From Kappaphycus alvarezii (lineage: Eukaryota > Rhodophyta > Florideophyceae > Gigartinales > Solieriaceae), in the NCBI GenBank assembly GCA_002205965.3, contig NADL03000640.1, positions 682,001 through 746,000 on the forward strand: DNA of 64,000 nucleotides, given 5' to 3'. The notes under the pieces are model-generated. The model saw only the letters and a program-made list of their open reading frames with translations. It was not told the DNA's origin and did not search any database. This document shows, piece after piece, positions 1-12,400 of this stretch (positions within the stretch are counted from its first letter, which is position 1; each line of letters opens with the position of its first letter). The position numbers were made by a program, and so were the translations under genes.

Positions 1-318
1 GATACAATCATAGATGGTCTTTGGAGGTCAACTGCCAATGGGAAAACTTAAATCAATATCAAATCGCATTCAACGTCGCTATGGCGTCTGGAAGGGAAGA
101 GTGACTGTTGAATGTATGTTCAAAGAACTCAAGCAACAGTTTAGTATCGCCTATACCAAGCGAGAGATGAAGTTTCTTAAGGCACTAATAGACCTTTAAC
201 ATCTAGCATTCATGTTCCTATCGAACTTTCGGGCTTGCATGTATCCAGATCAGACATGACATTACTTTAAGAGCACTCCACGTTCACTGGAGGAACACCT
301 GTGGTATGGTGAGTAAAA
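1..318 (+). pseudogene. PIF/Harbinger transposase, C-terminal remnant
   Basis: This is the C-terminal end of a DDE_Tnp_4-type (PIF/Harbinger) transposase, cut by the window edge. The frame from about 14 to 199 contains RVTVECMFKELKQQFSI, which corresponds to the conserved VEW-F-K-E-K segment around the last catalytic acid. A second frame at about 205-318 reads NFRACMYPDQT and then SLEEHL, the usual terminal 'N-h-xxCxYGxQxxxYF...P-SLEEYL' tail. The two parts lie in different frames and a stop falls in the tail, so the gene is broken. The same protein family occurs on the opposite strand at the right edge (63510-64000), which supports the assignment. The gene converges on the Myb-like gene just downstream, the usual two-gene Harbinger layout. 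Confidence 0.72.
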
Positions 319-427
319 TACTTCGAGGTAGAGGGTCCCGAGGAAAAAGGCCGCGTCCCGAGGGCACCAAGGGCACAAAGCGAGCAGAATGAACCAGATA
401 AGTTACAAAAATTTCCTTATCTCTCTG

Positions 428-1405
428 TTACTCTAAAAGTACCCATTTTGATTTTTTGTCATCCTTGCGAGCATCTCTGACATGCGCCATTATCTCCTTA
501 AACTTCGATATTTCTGTCTCAAAATGGGCTTTCCTTTCCTCCGCTCGTTCTTTACTTGCTTTTTCTCGTTCTTCCTTTCTTTCTTCACGATCTTTTCCCC
601 TCTCCATCACAGCACCGATATGAAGCTCTCGTTCAAATTGCAGTTGCTCACGCTCGAGATTGATTTGCGCTGTTTTCACCTCCTTCAAATCATATATAAA
701 TGAGTAAAACCTTCCTTTCAGGTCCGTAGAGCGTTTCCTTTTGCGCTTTTTCTCACTCGGAGGCCCAGCACTTCCCTCATACTACCATCAGATTCACGCC
801 CACTCTTTAAGTCTGGAGAAATAGGTTGCTTAAGGTCTGTGTCTGCGGGAACCAGAGGATGTCCAATCCTTTCTTTCCCTTCTTCCGTTTTATTGACTAA
901 AATTTTCTCCGCTTCCTTCACCTTTACGATATCATCTCTAGCTTCCCACATCTGTGACAGCAGTTCGTTTATTTCACCTATATCACCATCACAGACACCA
1001 GAAATATTCGCACTTATGTTTTCATCTTTATAAAACAATTCCTACAAGCTATTATGTCTGTCTTGAATGCCCTTCCAGTTTACCTTCTCTGGCATGAGTG
1101 GGTTTTTGTTACACCACTTCGCTATTTCCTCAAATTTCTGCCACAAAAAGCCGTACTGAGCGATGTGTGCCTTGCACGCGGTAACTTCACGAATGGTGAT
1201 GAGGTCCTCCACTGCCTTGAACTTAGAGAAAAGTCCCGAACTTTTCACAGAAGTAGTCTGCGAAGATATGTCGGTGGATGTACAGGGAGGATCGGCACAT
1301 TCTGGTGCTACAGAGGGAGCTGTGGAGGAAGCCGATCCCTGGTCTGAAGGCGTTTTTGTCTATGTTGTCAAAAGTAGCCATAACGGTGCTTGGCTCACTG
1401 GTCAC
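428..1405 (-). pseudogene. Harbinger-associated Myb/SANT-like DNA-binding protein, broken
   Basis: Three consecutive (-) frames make up one broken gene. The N-terminal part (about 1393-1223) includes ATFDNIDKNAFRPG. The middle (1248-1042) has LITIREVTACKAHIAQYGF followed by FEEIAKWCNKNP and WKGIQDRH, which looks like a three-helix Myb/SANT-type DNA-binding domain. The C-terminal part (1038-428) has an acidic stretch, GEINELLSQMWEARDD, and then a long Glu/Arg/Lys-rich coiled coil (INLEREQLQFERE onward). The domain order matches the gene at 61411-63375 (LIIMREVAALRAHVQ, then WKAYRDCCKRLQDD-like, GDLYQMLAQMREEKD, LGSEQLKFEKEKYEKE). In PIF/Harbinger elements such a protein helps bring the transposase to the nucleus and the element ends. 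The family assignment rests on layout and similarity between the two copies. Confidence 0.62.
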
Positions 1406-2843
1406 TTCGTGTTAAACGAGCCATATATCAGCATTTGTTTGGCGAAACTTAAAAGACAGTTGCCTTTTCAATTGTGGAAATGCCGACGCACGTGCTTTGA
1501 GCGAAGAGGCATATTTGAGCCCCTTTCCTCCCAAGTCAATGGCATAATTCTGGCACTCTGTAATTACTGTCATTTATTAGTGAGGTCCTGCTCACTGCCC
1601 AGTAAAATCCGATTTCGGACGCCCTCTATTTCAGGGGGCACGTTGTGTAGAAAAGACGAAGGGTGCGCTTGCATAGTTCTCATTTGGCGGGTGCACCCCA
1701 TTTTTGCCCTGAAATCTTCCTGCTGTCCAGAACTGACCCTGAAATACTTGCAACCTGTTCATTTCCTCTCTGCGGACAATTGGATCCTTTCCTTTCCTTA
1801 CTATAGATTTCTGCGTCCTTACTATCCTCTTTTTGGGTCTGTCAGTCCGCGGTTTCGACGCTCGTACAGTGTATAGTACCAATGTACACCGTACGAGCCT
1901 GCTTCAGGCTTGCACAGGGCATAGCAGTACTGTATACTGTATGAACGGGCTAGTCCAAAAAACTGAGAAGCCAGTGGCCACACGATACTAAACTCGCGCG
2001 ACACGCTACCCACCTCATTGCGGGCCACGGGCGCAACTCAAGAAATAACGGTCTCCAGGACCCCCAACACATACGGGGTTCTCTTGTCTTCTCTCTACCT
2101 GTCCAACCCACTTCCAGGCCACATCCTTCTTCTCGACTCCCGTCTGGCGAACGATCGACGTGCCGCCAAATCGGCCGGTATACACCCGGAGGTGCCACAT
2201 CCTCCATCGCCCAACAAACATTGTGCAACGCTGTTCCCCTTTTCCGCAACGAGGCTCGTACAAAGCAGCTTTTTAGTTTGAGCAAGGGTGGTCGTGCTCC
2301 GCGCAAACATATTGTCACTAAGGTGGCGCGGGTCACCCGCGGTGCAAATGAATCACCTCTTCTAGCTCATGTTAAACTTTTGCTTAAGAACTCTCTTCTC
2401 AAGCTCTGTGTGAAGGTTCGGCTATAATTCTTCATTCATATCCATTCTAGAGGTCCGGAAGGCGGTGATCGCGAATTAAGGAAAATTCAGGAAGCTTCGT
2501 CCTGGTCGTAACTCGTTTTCCGTCCGGAAGCGCGAGCGGAGGATGACGTAAAGCCAAGGGGGCAGCAGCGCTGCTCCCTAGTTACTCAACATCCAAATCC
2601 TCAACCACAATGTTTGCGATGTCTCCCTATGCTTCTTTAGACCTTGGCCTTATATGTTGAATTCTTCTCCGTCAATGATCTTCAACGTACTTGATTTCTT
2701 GATCTACTACTCTTGCCGCATTGATTTTTGGCTTTTCTTTCGATGACTAAAGGAGTAGGGCTCTTCATATACGGGTCAATCCGGCGCGCATGAATTCCTT
2801 TCGGTGTAACACGACCAGTGGAGAACATTAACTGATAGCATGG
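1406..2843. other. No gene recognised
   Basis: The open frames here (for example the long + frame over 1163-1876) are low in recognisable motifs and overlap the Myb-like gene in antisense. The stretch probably contains the outer part of the left Harbinger element and the 3' flank of the Ty3/Gypsy copy. I could not identify terminal repeats or an LTR in it. Several TACTGTA-type motifs lie near 1925-1945. Confidence 0.5.
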
Positions 2844-2882
2844 GTGGTTCGCCTTAATCACCCGGCACGGTCCATAGGAATA

Positions 2883-5800
2883 TTAATCGAAGGCAGGCCA
2901 TTTGGGCCCCTTACTGAAGGTGCCACTGTGCGCCACCAACACTTCATCTCCAACTTCGAACTCCTTGACGTTTTTCTTAGCCTTGTAGGGTTCTTCATAT
3001 TTCTCTACCGCAGTAGCCTGCGTTCCCGAATATTCCAAGGTCTCGATAAGCCGACTATGGGAGCCTTTGCCGCTGTTAAATGCTACCGAATCTTTTGCCA
3101 GCATCCTCAGATTAATCCCATAAATCAGTCGGAAAGGGGAAGGGGCGTCGCTTCGGTCGCATCTGCGGTAACAATAAGGACTTTAGGGAGAGCTTCTGAA
3201 AAATCACCATCACCTCATACGATCCACCTTTCGAAATCGTGCTTGATAGTTTCTATCATCCGCTCCGTCCAGCCGTTTGCCATTGACGCTTAAACAAGCA
3301 CCGCCTTCCACTCGACTACCTTCTCTTTCATATACTCTTGTACCGATTCCGCCATAACAGCAGTCGCGTTATCTGAGACGATGCTCTTTGACGGTCACAA
3401 CGGTGAAATTATTTCTTCCTAAATGAAACTCATCACTGCGTTGGCAGTAGAATCCCTCGTAGCTCAAGCTATGGGCCACTCAGTCATAGGTTCAACGGCA
3501 ATCAAAACAAATCTTTTTCCAGCCTTCGAAGGCTTTTGTAGCCCAGCAATGTCCATCGAGAAGGTTTCAAGGAGCACAGTAACGGGAGCTCTCAGTTTCA
3601 AGTGATACTCCGGCAACTTTTTCGCATGCTGGAACCCATCACAACCCTGTACGTACTCGTTGACGTCTCGGTACACCCTAGACCACTAGAATTGATCTCT
3701 CTCGAACTTTCTAGTCGAAGCGACGTCCCAATTGCCAATTTAATCGTGAAATGTGGCTATGATTTCCGAGCTCGGACCAATTGGAGGCACAGCAAGGAGT
3801 CCGTTCTTCTCGCGAGTAAATAGGGTGTCGTTCCAGCATATAAAACTCTTTGCACTCCGTTTGACTGCGATTTTTTGCTGCTGCTCGAATTTTTTGAGTT
3901 TTTTTTCCTTCTAGGAACCGTGTTACATCTTTCAAGTGCGGTTCCAAATCGCCCAACTTTAGATCTGCCCAATCCACTGTCCCCACCAATCCTTCCGTTA
4001 TACTCTCATCATTTCTTCCTTTCGCCTATTTTTAGGCCTTAGCAGGAGATAATCGGCCGCCCCATTCGCCAGGCCCGGAAAATACTTGATCTCGAAGCTG
4101 TATTCCGTCATCGAGTCCATCCATCTTGCCAACTGCGGGTGAAAATATTTCTCCATGAACACAATTGGAAGTGCTTGGTGATCCTTATAGACAATAAAAT
4201 GCTTATAAGACAGAAGTTACCCTTGGAACTTCTTAAGTGCAAAAATTACGGCAAGTGCTTCTTGTTCACTTGTGGATTATCGGCCCTCCTGGTCCTCCAT
4301 CATTGGAGAAGCGAACTGATTGGGATCTACTTTCCTGTGTTCATTCTTCTGCGACAGAACCACCCCATGGGATGCTGAAGACGCATCTGTTTCAACTAGG
4401 AAAGGACAATTGAAATCTGGAAACGATAATACTGGAGGGGCAGGCAGTTTCCCTTTCAAGTATTCAAACGCCTCATGCATCCCCGGGGTCTATTCGAAAG
4501 TATTCTTGACAGACATTGTTGCAACCTGGCCCTTTCTTTTCGCGCGCATACTGTATCTACCACAGTGTGGACAGACTATCTTGTCCAGTCCCACGTGTAG
4601 TTGCCACGTCTAAGTCCCATGAGTAAGATTGCTGGCAATTACTTCTTTTTCCTTTAATTATCGCTTTATTTTAGTAATTATTGTAGGAATAATAAGCTGA
4701 AAGTGCCACAGTAGGTGGCACTTCTACTACTTCGGTTCGTCGGCCTTGGCCGCCCCACTGTAAATCAACAACCAACGACCAACCAATTACCTGACCAGCA
4801 CCACCGCGACCAGAGTATTCCGGTGTAGTTTGTCTAGGTTTTGCCTAGTTTAGTGACAGGTAAGCATAGCGCTTTCTGGGATCACTACGACTATACTCAA
4901 CTAACGTGTGTCCGGAGTTGACCTCGCTAATCAGAGGCTGGAGTAGTCACGACCCCCTTTTTGGCGCATCTCGGAGTAGGATCGCCTACCCCTTTTCCCT
5001 TTCCTCCTCTTTTTCCTTCCTATTTCCCATTGTTTCTTATTCCGGAGAAATTCCCGGAGGACCGTAGGGAATCCTCCTACCGTCCGAGCGCGATCTACAG
5101 TCGCACTACCCTGCTAAACCACTTATGTGTCTAGCACCGCCTACAATTTTCTATCGAAAAGCTTTGCTTCTCAAACCTAACTACCTTGTTTGTGGGCTCT
5201 TTAAGGGTCCATATTACTGTAGACATCGCCGCGTGCAGCACTTTTGAGCCGTCGGAAAACCCCCTTATGAAACGCCTATAGTACCCCGCGAGCCCTAGAA
5301 AGCTCCTGAGTTCGGTCACATTTCCCAGCACATGGGCCTCTACGATATCTTTGATCTTGTCGGGATCCACCTTCACACCGCTTGAATTGACGATAGGACC
5401 GAGCAATTTCACTTCTGACTGAGCAAAGCTACACTTGGTTACTTTCAACTTTAATTTCTCTTCTTTGATCCTCGTGAACACCTCTTTGCATTGAACTACG
5501 TGTTCCTTCAACTTCTTAGAGAAAATATAACAACATCTTACACGTACACCATAGCACAAGGTAACCAGCGAAGGACCTCGTCCATCATTCTTTGAAACGT
5601 CGCTGAAGCATTCATGAGTCCAAACGGCATTGACTCGAATTTGTACGTTCAATATTGAGAGATAAACATAGTATTTTCATTGCAAGGTTCGGACATCCTA
5701 TCCTACCAGTATCATGTGCAAAGCTCCAAAGTTGGGAAGAATTCTGCGCCAGAGAGTTCGTCGAAATTTGCTTACATTTTCGGTAACGGTCAGCGGTCTG

Positions 5801-6560
5801 GCTTCATCACCTTGTTTAACTGACGGTAATCGACAGAGAACCTTGGCCTTCCGTCTTTTTTCGTGACCATCACTACCAGAAATGACCAGGCGGACCTTCA
5901 TGGCTTAGTAATTTTCCAGCTAATAATAATTTGTTCTCCTTTTTCCTTACTACTTCGTTATGCCTCTGCGGCGTTCGGCGGGCTTTCGAATGTATCGCAG
6001 TCTCTTCGGTCAAATCGAAAGAATATACCACCGGCCATTGAACCGGCTCCAGAATGTGAATGTACCGAGCTTTGAAATCCGTATCCTTGAGAGCTTTCGC
6101 CAGCTCCTTCTGGTTCTTCTCTTCAAGACGGTCCAGATTCTAGAACCAGCGGTCCACAACAAGTTTTAACTCTTTCTTAACTTCAGTCTTCGCCGAGCGA
6201 GATAGATCAGGCTCGAAGGGTTCCTTTTTAATAATGGCTATTTAATAATGGCTAAGACCAGATATTTTTCGGTATTTGATCCGCTATTGCTTTTTCCATA
6301 CGATGAGAAAGGATGGAGAGTTTTCTCATCGTTCGAAACTTTGGGAGACTGCATATTGACGAATGGTAACACAACCACTTCTTCTCCGATACCCGAAGTG
6401 ATGTGCTGGAGTGTGTAATCGATGCGTTTCTGAAGGGCTTCTATATTCGAACTTCCAATGATTAAGGGCAGGGTATTGTTGACCACCAGGAACTTTTCGC
6501 GAAATTCTTGAACGACTCCAACCTTTTCATCATCTTTATGCTTTATAATTTTCAACTCTT
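2883..6560 (-). pseudogene. Ty3/Gypsy copy 1 pol fossil (protease/RT/RNase H/integrase)
   Basis: Pol fossil of Gypsy copy 1. The integrase tail at 2883-3104 has FEVGDEVLVAHSG followed by GPKWPAFD, a typical integrase C-terminal chromatin-binding (GPY/F-like) segment. The integrase core lies at about 3464-3676, with FSMDIAGLQKPSKAGKRFVL. RNase H lies at 4277-4480 (FPDFNCPFLVETDASSASHG). The RT connection region lies at 5222-5652 (ELRSFLGLAGYYRRFIRGF) and weaker RT palm sequence continues to about 6.0 kb. The segment at 6238-6555 (LPLIIGSSNIEAL) sits where the protease-RT linker is expected. The gene is non-functional with numerous breaks. Confidence 0.75.
4517..5221. repeat. Solo LTR nested in Gypsy copy 1
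   Basis: A 705-bp unit beginning TGTTGCAACCTGG and ending ATATTACTGTA, flanked on both sides by GACAT (4512-4516 and 5222-5226), a 5-bp target duplication. It separates the RNase H and RT parts of the host Gypsy copy, so it inserted after that copy. A diverged second copy lies at about 60362-61078, where the right end reads ATTACTACA and so restores the canonical CA. Shared blocks include CGCGCGCATACTGTAT, GACAGTGCCACAGTAGG-like and ATTCCCGGAGGACCGTAGGG. No coding sequence is present. LTR status is inferred from the 5-bp duplication, the TG...CA ends and the size. Confidence 0.72.
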
Positions 6561-6783
6561 CTCTAGACTCAGAACGGTCCTTAGCAACTCCGCCTCCCTG
6601 ATCACCACTGCGAGTGTTCTTGGATCATCGTTTTGCCTCTGAATGGCCTCTTCCCCCATAAATTGAGCAACACGTATCCCTATGCGAGTTATGCGGGCAG
6701 TAGCTCTTCCAATGGCCTTTATGGTTGCAATAGCTGCAAGAATACTCTGAATCTGCCTTAACCGGCTGCACCGTTCCGTCGAA

Positions 6784-7396
6784 TTATTTCTTCACGAAAA
6801 AAGATAGCTCAGCGAATCGGTGGGTCAGCCTGTCCAATTTGTTTTTCAGGTGCTGAGAACTACGACTATCTGACCCTTGGAGGATCTTCTTCGGTGTTCT
6901 CGACTCTCTTCTGCGCACAATGTTTTTTGTCCACTGAAGAACTCCATGATTGCATTCTTGAGCCCCTATAATCCGTAGGGATCTAAACGTCACAAACCGC
7001 GTCGTGTACTGATTATCTGCCTCTGTTTTCCGAAGCAAGCCGAATGAAGCTTGTATCAATGAATCGAACTCTTTTATCTAGAGGATCCAAATGCGCCAAG
7101 GAGCCCATTAAGTTCTTCAAGTCCAACTTAGCGTTGATAGCCTTCTGAATTTCTGGCTTCGGGGTCCTCCCAAACTCCTCGATGAGCTTGCCCGTAACTG
7201 TCGAATAGTCCTTAGTCTCTTCCTTCAACGCTCCATCGCGCACAAAGTCCTCGAAGTAGCGCTTGAACGCTGCGCTTTCGAGCAAAAAGGAGCTGAAAAG
7301 CCTTTTTCTCCTCCTTTTTTCCGCGCGTAACTGCATTAACGTACGCGAAAAGTAAGTGACTGATGATGGAAGAAGCGTAAACGACGATCTAAACAT
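6784..7396 (-). pseudogene. Ty3/Gypsy copy 1 gag-like fossil
   Basis: Two overlapping (-) frames lie upstream of pol in the position of gag. One includes AAFKRYFEDFVRDGALKEE and KLIEEFGRTPKPEIQKAINA, which reads like the helical capsid segment of Ty3/Gypsy Gag ('W..F...L...F'). The other continues with GSDSRSSQHLKNKLDRL. No clear CCHC zinc knuckle was seen. The copy is broken. The assignment relies mainly on position and general character. Confidence 0.5.
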
Positions 7397-7400
7397 GTGG

Positions 7401-8356
7401 TTTCAGGTAATCGTTCATGTTTCTTGTTCTATACCTTTGACGCGGTACCATGAAATGCTTGAGTTCTGTTTACTAGTCGGCCTTCTTTTTCTCAATTCGA
7501 GCGAACTTCTGGTGACGGGATTCCTCCTGTCGCTGCATTGATTTTTGGGCATCATCGTCTGTTGATCATTTCCTCTTCTCCACCTCTACTTTCCATTCCA
7601 AAATCGCCTAATCAAGTGAATTCTCAGCGCTTTCCGGCTCGCACTCATCTCTTCCCATCGCCATTAACTCTCCGTGTTCTCCCACAATCTTCTGCAACTT
7701 CTTTGAAAGTCCCAGTACCGTATTTGCGATGTAGCCTACGTTGCTTGCCGTGACTTAAACCATGTACTCACGCCGTCATATGATTCCGTACCGCAACTGA
7801 TCCGTGACCCTCTGTTGATCTGTATAATGTCTTTTGCGCGCTGCATGGGTGAAATCAGCCGAAAAGTTCTCAAAAGTCTTGCCTTTCGGACATGCAATAC
7901 CCCTTGCAGCTAGTTGCTCAATGATCCATGCGCGCTCAATGAGGTTCGGTCGAAATCGCTCACATGTAGGCTTCGAATGCGTACTGAGTGTTGATGTTGC
8001 CCGATGGATACAGCGCTAGATGATTTTGCAGAAAGCATGGGTTCTTGAGTGGGCTGGGTAAGTGGATTCATGTCGAGAGTTGAGCTTATATGGATGGAGA
8101 TGAGGGTGATGGGAACGACCTTGCATCCATTCCTGGTATGTACAGTACTTTTTGACGTATGTGTATTTGAATTTCCGCCAGAATGATATTAGTCACCTTA
8201 ATAGTAGCATTATATTTGGTTCTATTAAAACTTCTGTTACACCTCACTTTAGTCTGATTTTTGCATTACCCTTACTTCCTAACTAAACACATTCTTAGAC
8301 CAAATTTTCGCTTATTACAATTTTAAAGCTTATTTTGTCTTAATTAAAAATGTCTA
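7401..8356. other. Spacer between the two Gypsy copies, no gene seen
   Basis: Low-information sequence, T-rich on the + strand up to about 7.75 kb and AT-rich after 8.1 kb. The 5' LTR of Gypsy copy 1 would be expected at its left, but I found no partner repeat on the other side of that element. The last five bases (8352-8356, GTCTA) are the left target-site duplication of Gypsy copy 2. Confidence 0.45.
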
Positions 8357-8679
8357 TGATGGGTCGGAAAGAGGAAATTTTAAAATTGTGTTGGCGACCG
8401 TAGGAAATGGGGTTTCTGTCGGTGTGTCTTGTCCCCTCTTTCCCCCCTTCCACCAACGGCCAACACGGTTTATATGACAATAGCGGGTGTGGCCGACCGT
8501 TCCAGAACTACACGCCGCGAGGCCGACAATAATTAAAAAACATATAAAAATATTTTAGAAAATAGCTAAAAATAACTCTAGAGTACAGTAGCTGAAAAAA
8601 TAGAAAACTGAGAACAAAAAACGTTATACAAGCAGTCAAAAAGGGCAGATTTTTGGTGACCATTCAGGAGCAACCAACA
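8357..8679 (-). repeat. 3' LTR of Gypsy copy 2
   Basis: A 323-bp direct repeat of 14160-14482. On the minus strand it starts TGTTGGTTGCTCCTGA and ends near CCGACCCATCA. Shared landmarks are CCACCAACGG, GGTTTATATG, GACAATAATTAAAAAA and ACTCTAGAGTACAGTAGCTGA. It is bounded on the outside by GTCTA. Confidence 0.85.
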
Positions 8680-9409
8680 CCATCCCGGCCCCAGATGGAA
8701 GCCCGGCGCACCATATAGCAAGAACTTGGGGGGCGACACGAGAAATCACTGCCCCCCCTTTGCCGTCACGTTCCAGCTCCCTACCCCTGTTCCAGAAATC
8801 TCAACGCTTCAACTCAACTCCAGCGTTCTCAAACGCTACGTTCAACCATCTCTACTCCCCTTCACGCGGTGCCGTCCCCGCTCTGGACACACGTCTATTC
8901 AGGGCAGCTAAATCCTTTGGGACTGCCCCATCCGTGTTAGTACGAGCGGGGTTCATACGGCTTTGGACCCATACTAAAATCCCTTAGTGGACTACTACGA
9001 TGTCGAGGACCAAGTTAATCGCGAAGAATTCAACGGGAGGAAAAGAGTCACGTCGTGAGCTGATGAAGAAGGTTACTCGCATAAGGGCAGGCCAAAGTCT
9101 CTACATACGGTATCTCTTGCCAAGATATGTATGACGACACAATCCAAAAAGAAGTAAATGCAACGTTACCAAATGAAATTCAACTACTCACCGACAGAAA
9201 ACCGGACTAAGTTGGCAGATGAGGCCCTTCTTCATCAAATTGTGATAGCAAATTTTCTTGTTTTACCGAAAGCGTCTCAGTCGGATGATTCCAGTCTTTG
9301 ACCGTTTTCGTTTATCGGAATCAAAACCTTTGGTTTTGATTCCAAGCAGATTATATCTCGCAGTAGAATTTTTCAAGAGTTTGAAAAAACATGACATATT
9401 AAAATTGTC
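8680..9409. other. 3' non-coding region of Gypsy copy 2
   Basis: Between the integrase tail and the left LTR. No recognised domain. Short open frames near 8726-8987 have no motif and run opposite to the element, so they are taken as chance. Confidence 0.5.
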
Positions 9410-12400
9410 TTAAGATGATAAAGAACAAACAAGAACACGTGGTAAAAGCATAAGATAAATACTTGCCGCATTCCAGAGGACGGATTCAGGAATTAATTCT
9501 TTAGGAAAAAACGGACGCAAAGAGTGTGGCACCAGGCGCCTCGCATGGATAGCTCGTTGGGAATTCCTACCTACGTAAGACGTCAGCCAATAACCATGAT
9601 GAGATGTTTTCCAAATGCGGCACGGTCTAAACAAACGGGACTTGAAAGCCGCCCACTTAGCCGTGGACGTTAGGGCTTTTACATGAGCGACCAAAACCCG
9701 TTCTCCAGTATTAAACTTTCGGATTCGTACCACCCCAACTGCCCTACCAAGGCGCTGCTTCTGAATATCGACCCTCGTCGCGCGATGTGCTAAGGTAGCC
9801 AGCATCTCTAGCCGGCGATGCTCCTCTGAAGGATTGAGTATAAATGAATCGGAATCAGACGTATCTATGCCCAGTACTACTCCAAACATAAGCCCGAAAG
9901 GGGAGGCAACTGTTCCAAGTCGTCGGCGGCGGTAGCCATAAAGAACTTGGGGAAGCCACTATCCCCAGTCGGACCCTTGTCCGATAACCATCTTCTTTTA
10001 TGCGTTCTTTATAGTGCGCACCATCCTTTCTGCTCAGCCGTTTGACATCGGGGCATAGGCCGGGACGGTGCTCCACTCGACTCCATTCCTCTTCATAAAA
10101 TCGACGAAGGTAGCGACGGTAAAACATCCAGCGTTGTCAGATACGACGGATCAAAAAGAGTAATTATATCCTTTTCCATAAATTATTTCATGACTTCTGC
10201 GGATGATGTCTCCGTTGCGGTGGCAATCGGGCAGCTCTTAAGATGCTCGACGGCAATAAGAAGAAATTTGTTTCCCACTTTCGACGTGGGGAAATGTCCA
10301 GCGATGTCTATAGGGTAAGTTTCGAATTCATTCGTGAGCGGAATGCTCAGCACAGTTCGATACGGGATCAAGAGCTTGTCATTTTGAAATCACTCACAGC
10401 TCTAAACGTAGCCTAGATCGTCCCGAGGGACTTGAACCCACCATTGTCGGTCGATAACAAACAAATTTCTTTGTTGTCTCCCTATCCCAATGTCCCACTT
10501 CGTCGTGGAATGTCTTCAGAATCCCGGGCCTATATTTGATTTTCGGGATCGTGTTGAGGCTAGTCTTCATACGCCTGAGCAGTTTTCCTTCCCATACCAT
10601 GAAGTGTTTTGCGGTTCACTTTACCGAGAGGTGCGAAGACATATTTTGTTCTTAAATATTTTTCCTTCGATGCGGCGAGCGGCATCAACCAAGTATGGTT
10701 CTATTGCTGGAGCCTCGGACGTCCACAAAGAGTTCACAGCTCCAAAAGGTTCTTCTTCTTCGACGTTTGGTGGGGCTCTGAGCCCTTCGTGCACTACCCG
10801 TCAAAGATATTCGACAGCTCCTTTCCTTGTCCAGGGACGATATTTCAATTCAAAATCTTATCCAGCCAGAAATTCTAGTCATCGTTCCAATATTCCATCT
10901 ACATCGCTCTTCCTAAAGGCGTACTGAAGTGCCTTACGGTCAGTTATGAGTTTTAAGGGTTCTGTTGAAAGCAAATACACCCGGAACTTCCTAGGTGCGA
11001 AGAATAATGTAAGAGCTTCCCTTTCGCTCGCGGAGTAGTTCCGCTCTGCAGAGTTTATGGGGCGACTTGCAAATTGCACGGGGTGTACTTTTCCATCGCC
11101 TTCTTTCTGAGTGAGCACTGCACCCGCAGCGAAAGTTGAGGCATCCGTTTCCACGATGAACGTTGTGTCCAAGTCGGGAAAGGCCAACAACAGCGGGGAT
11201 GTGAGTTTCTCCTTTAGCACCTCGAACGCTTCTTTCATTTCTTCTGTCCAGCTGAAATTATTATTCCCGGAAGTTGCTGCATGAGAGCGGCAGAGATGCC
11301 CGCGAAATCCTTGATAAAGCGGCAATAATAACCGGCTAACCCGAGAAATCTCCGCAGTTCAGTCGTTTTTGTTGGTACCGGTGCCTCTTTTATGGCACTA
11401 AAGTTCTGTTTATCGACTTGAAATCCTTCTTTGTCGACTAAATGGCCGAGGAGCTTGACAACTTGGCCTCGCAAAGGCACACTTTGTGATTTTTATCTTG
11501 ATTCCGGCCTTTCAAATAACTTCGAAGACGATTTGAAGGTGTATAGCATGCTCCTCGATCGTGTCTGAGAACACAACAACGTCTTTTAGATATGCTCGAG
11601 CGAATGGCATATCTTTCAAGATGTAATCAACCATTCACTGGAATGTGGACCGCGCGTTTATCAGGCCAAAGGGCATCACCTCGACCTTGAATGTGCCAAA
11701 GCGACATACGAATGCAGTCATCTCTTTTAATTCTTCGCTCATGTGGATCTGCCAATACCCTGCGAAGAGTTCCAGAGTTGTAAAGACGGAATTTCCCTTC
11801 AAGTCATCGTATATTTCTTCGATCATGGGCAACGGCCAGCGGTCAGCCTTCATTCGTCGGTTCAGAGCACGGTATTTCACACAGAAGCGGGGTTTAACGT
11901 TCTTCATGGTAACATTTACGATAGGGAATGACAAAGCTGAAGAGGCTGGAGTGATAATTCCTGCATCGAGCATGTTGTCTATCTCCATGTGAGGGATTTT
12001 GTTGTGTCGCGGAGACATTCGGCGAGCCCTGTAGTAGATAAGGGTGTCATCCCTCAGCTAGGATCCATGTTTCGTAGATATAGATGCGGGGCGGGGCTCC
12101 TCGATCGTCCATGCGACTATCTCAGTGTCACGGTATATATATAATTATGCTTTTTTGTGTTGCTTCAGTAAGATGAGCAAGGAGGGCTCCAAGTGTCCTC
12201 TGAATCTACTCCTTCTCTTTTTCTTTGCCCCCTTCTTCGAAGGCGGCGGCATAGTTGTTGGCTAGTTCTTTATCAGAGTTTTAGGGGCTCTTGTAAATGT
12301 TTTCACGGATCGCCAGCACCAGTTATTCTTCCGAAGTGTCGGCGGAGTCGGGACCAGCGTCAGAGTCGGAGGTTAAATCTTCACTAGGCGTTCCAATCTC

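Larger units (their letters stand above)
2844..7400 (-). mobile_element. Ty3/Gypsy retrotransposon copy 1, broken, with nested LTR
   Basis: A (-) strand Ty3/Gypsy internal region whose parts follow the family order. Reading leftwards from 7.4 kb they are gag-like, protease/linker, reverse transcriptase, RNase H and integrase, with the integrase ending near 2.88 kb. The element is an old broken copy with many breaks spread over all domains. Its coding region is interrupted by a solo LTR of another family at 4517-5221. I could not match a pair of flanking LTRs, so the boundaries are those of recognisable coding sequence. Divergence from copy 2 (8357-14482) is high enough that they are different families or old subfamilies. 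Confidence 0.8.

Noticed and set aside
1163-1876. 237-codon open frame on the + strand
   Set aside because: It overlaps the Myb-like gene in antisense over its first part and has no motif or compositional support for a real protein.
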